Origin: Deltaproteobacteria bacterium
Lineage (GTDB): Bacteria; Desulfobacterota; Binatia; HRBIN30; CADEER01
NCBI GenBank assembly: GCA_029262455.1
Contig: JAJCZJ010000022.1
Location: 1 to 64,000 of the forward strand
Direction of reading: 5' to 3'
Length of the DNA: 64,000 bases
The notes under the pieces are model-generated. The model ran no database searches and was not told where the DNA came from. It worked only from the letters and a program-made list of their open reading frames with translations. The translations under genes and the position numbers were made by a program. Below, piece by piece: positions 62,602 to 64,000 of this stretch (the first letter of the stretch is position 1; the number at the start of each line of letters is the position of its first letter).

Positions 62602-64000
62602 TGTTTGTCGGGGTCGTTCGGCGATCCGCCGCTCGCAGATCCTCCAGTTGTAGAACCTCTGGGGTTGATGCCGAGTGCCGTGATCTTTTTTCGCAAGGTG
62701 TTGCGGTTGATTCCGAGCAGGGCTGCGGCCTGGAGCTGATTGCCGCTGGTTTTCTCAAGAGTCATGGCGATCAAGGGGCGTTCGACCATTTCGATCACGT
62801 TTGCGTAGAGATCGGCTTCCGAGCCCGGAGCGCACCCACGCAGCAGTTCGCTGAGGCGCTCGTTCAAAAGGGTGTCGAAGTTTCCTCCGTTCGCGAGCTT
62901 CGGCGCGGGCTCGCTGGTGAGGGCCAGGTCGCGCGGCATCAAAGTTGGGCCGGAAGCCAGAACTGCCGAACGAATCAGCGAATTCTCGAGTTCCCTGACG
63001 TTTCCGGGCCAATCGTACTGGCAGAGTTGTTCGCGAGCCGACGCAGAGATGGCTTCGATCTTGGTGCCCATCTCGCGATTGATCTTCTCTAGAAAAAAGT
63101 CGATCAGCGCGGGAATGTCGCTACGACGCTCGCGCAATGGCGGGACCCGGACCGGCACGACGTTGAGTCGAAAGAACAAATCTTCGCGGAATTGTCCCTG
63201 CTGCACGGCGATATCGAGCGGACGATTCGTTGCCGCGAGGATGCGGCAATTGACCGGGACGGTCTCGCTGCCGCCCAGCCGAGTGACCTCGCGCTCCTGG
63301 AGGACTCGCAGAAGCTTAGTCTGCAGGTCGAGCGGCATGTCGCCGATTTCGTCGAGGAGTAGAGTACCATCTTCGGCCTGTTGGAATTTTCCGGCTCGCT
63401 GATCGGTGGCGCCAGTGAAGGCGCCGCGCTCGTGTCCGAAAAGCTCACTCTCGAGGAGCTCGCGCGGTATGGCCGAGCAGTTCACCGCAACGAACGGGCT
63501 TGTCCAGCGGGATGAGTGGTAGTGGAGCACTTTCGCGAGTAGGTCTTTTCCCGTGCCGCTCTCGCCTTGAATCAGGACGGTTGCCTCGTTGTTCGCGACG
63601 CGGCCGACGGTCTTGTAGATCTCCTGCATCGCAGCGCTACTGCCGACCAAAGCGACTCCCGGCTCGTAGCGTTCTCGAACCTCTTGCTGAAGCCTGTGGA
63701 GGTCGGTCGACATGCGTGACATTTCGAGGGCCCGCGCTGCGATGACGCGGAGCTCGTCGATGTTGAATGGTTTTGTTACGTAGTCGAACGCGCCCTGCTT
63801 CATCGCCTCGATTGCGTTGTCCATCGTGTTTTGTGCTGTGACGATCACAATGGGGCACTGAACACCTTTGGCGCGCGCCTCGCGCAGAACCGTGAGTCCG
63901 TCGTGTCCGGGCATGCGCAGATCGAGGAATGCGGCATCGAGAGCGCGCGATGTCAGGATCTCGAGTGCCTCGGTGCCGGATTCGGCTTGGACGATCGTGT
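62598..64000 (-). CDS. NtrC-type sigma54-dependent response regulator (partial)
   Basis: The 5' end lies beyond the window. The visible part has the receiver with phosphoacceptor Asp in AAFLDLRMPGHDG, IVIVTAQNTMDNAIEAMKQGAFDYVTKPF, and a AAA+ domain with Walker A GESGTGKDLLAKVLH, the sigma54-contacting GAFTGA loop, and GTLLLDEIGDMP. A Fis-type helix-turn-helix (LQAAALLGINRNTLRKKI) follows. The receiver is more NtrC-like than NtrX-like. The gene overlaps thiE by 4 nt. Nitrogen control is likely but not proven. Confidence 0.94.
   Translation of the reverse strand, partial: TIVQAESGTEALEILTSRALDAAFLDLRMPGHDGLTVLREARAKGVQCPIVIVTAQNTMDNAIEAMKQGAFDYVTKPFNIDELRVIAARALEMSRMSTDLHRLQQEVRERYEPGVALVGSSAAMQEIYKTVGRVANNEATVLIQGESGTGKDLLAKVLHYHSSRWTSPFVAVNCSAIPRELLESELFGHERGAFTGATDQRAGKFQQAEDGTLLLDEIGDMPLDLQTKLLRVLQEREVTRLGGSETVPVNCRILAATNRPLDIAVQQGQFREDLFFRLNVVPVRVPPLRERRSDIPALIDFFLEKINREMGTKIEAISASAREQLCQYDWPGNVRELENSLIRSAVLASGPTLMPRDLALTSEPAPKLANGGNFDTLLNERLSELLRGCAPGSEADLYANVIEMVERPLIAMTLEKTSGNQLQAAALLGINRNTLRKKITALGINPRGSTTGGSASGGSPNDPDKQ

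Noticed and set aside
61972-64000. TPP riboswitch for thiE
   Set aside because: thiE overlaps the upstream regulator gene, leaving no leader; no THI-box sequence seen.
62598-64000. That the last gene is the missing NtrX partner of the kinase at 54753
   Set aside because: Its receiver (VTAQNTMDNAIEAMKQGAFDYVTKPF) is NtrC-like, it is about 6 kb away on the other strand, and it is coupled to thiE; possible but unsupported.

Overview
This window is a 64-kb piece of a high-GC Gram-negative chromosome, almost entirely single-copy housekeeping genes packed in operons with 1-8 bp overlaps. Three things point to a deltaproteobacterial-grade lineage (Myxococcota, Desulfobacterota or Binatota type): the gene order ispE - tRNA-Gln - prs - rplY - pth - rpsF - rpsR - rplI, the order rimP - nusA - rnpM - infB - DUF503 - rbfA - truB - rpsO - pnp - M16 protease - dut, and the Cys-rich secreted proteins with CGDGxxEGxEECD-type repeats. 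LpxC, LptE and several lipoproteins show it has an LPS outer membrane. The exact phylum is inference. There is no CRISPR array, prophage or complete insertion sequence.

Layout. 1-550: end of an rRNA operon (23S 3' end, 5S, terminator). 580-5953: small zinc protein, tRNA-Arg, then ispE, tRNA-Gln, prs and ribosomal protein genes. 5964-19728: more variable region with a broken hydrolase, FG-GAP protein, membrane proteins, SDR, fumC, two PQQ/propeller-like lipoproteins, methyltransferase, comF and two small proteins. 19800-31565: greA and the long nusA-infB-pnp translation/RNA operon, ending in M16 protease and dut. 31652-43478: purSQL, purF, nrdR, rib genes, nusB, leuS, lptE. 43485-51600: accessory genes (acyltransferase, TetR, MAPEG, rpsT, mazG, Cys-rich secreted protein, ECF sigma and anti-sigma genes, grxC). 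51714-54720: yebC-ruvCAB. 54753-59686: envelope signalling cluster. 59847-64000: dnaB, an ACP-like protein, thiE and an NtrC-type regulator cut by the window end.

The most interesting locus is 54753-58247. An NtrY-type membrane histidine kinase is followed by one continuous gene joining an NtrX-like receiver domain, with all phosphorylation residues, to a complete LpxC deacetylase, the committed enzyme of lipid A synthesis. The DNA-binding output expected of NtrX is replaced by the enzyme itself, which suggests direct phosphorelay control of LPS synthesis. A D,D-carboxypeptidase with a SPOR domain follows on the other strand.

A second theme is a family of short dispersed repeats (50785-50950, 58245-58420, about 61851-61971, and a partial end near 1087-1122). 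Their ends resemble TAGCARNCCGTTGAA, and that terminal TAG is the actual stop codon of grxC, dacA and thiE. Separate 7-bp tandem arrays arranged as inverted repeats sit just before the ribosome binding sites of rplI and fumC. The bifunctional riboflavin gene has a RibB half that has lost its key active-site residues.
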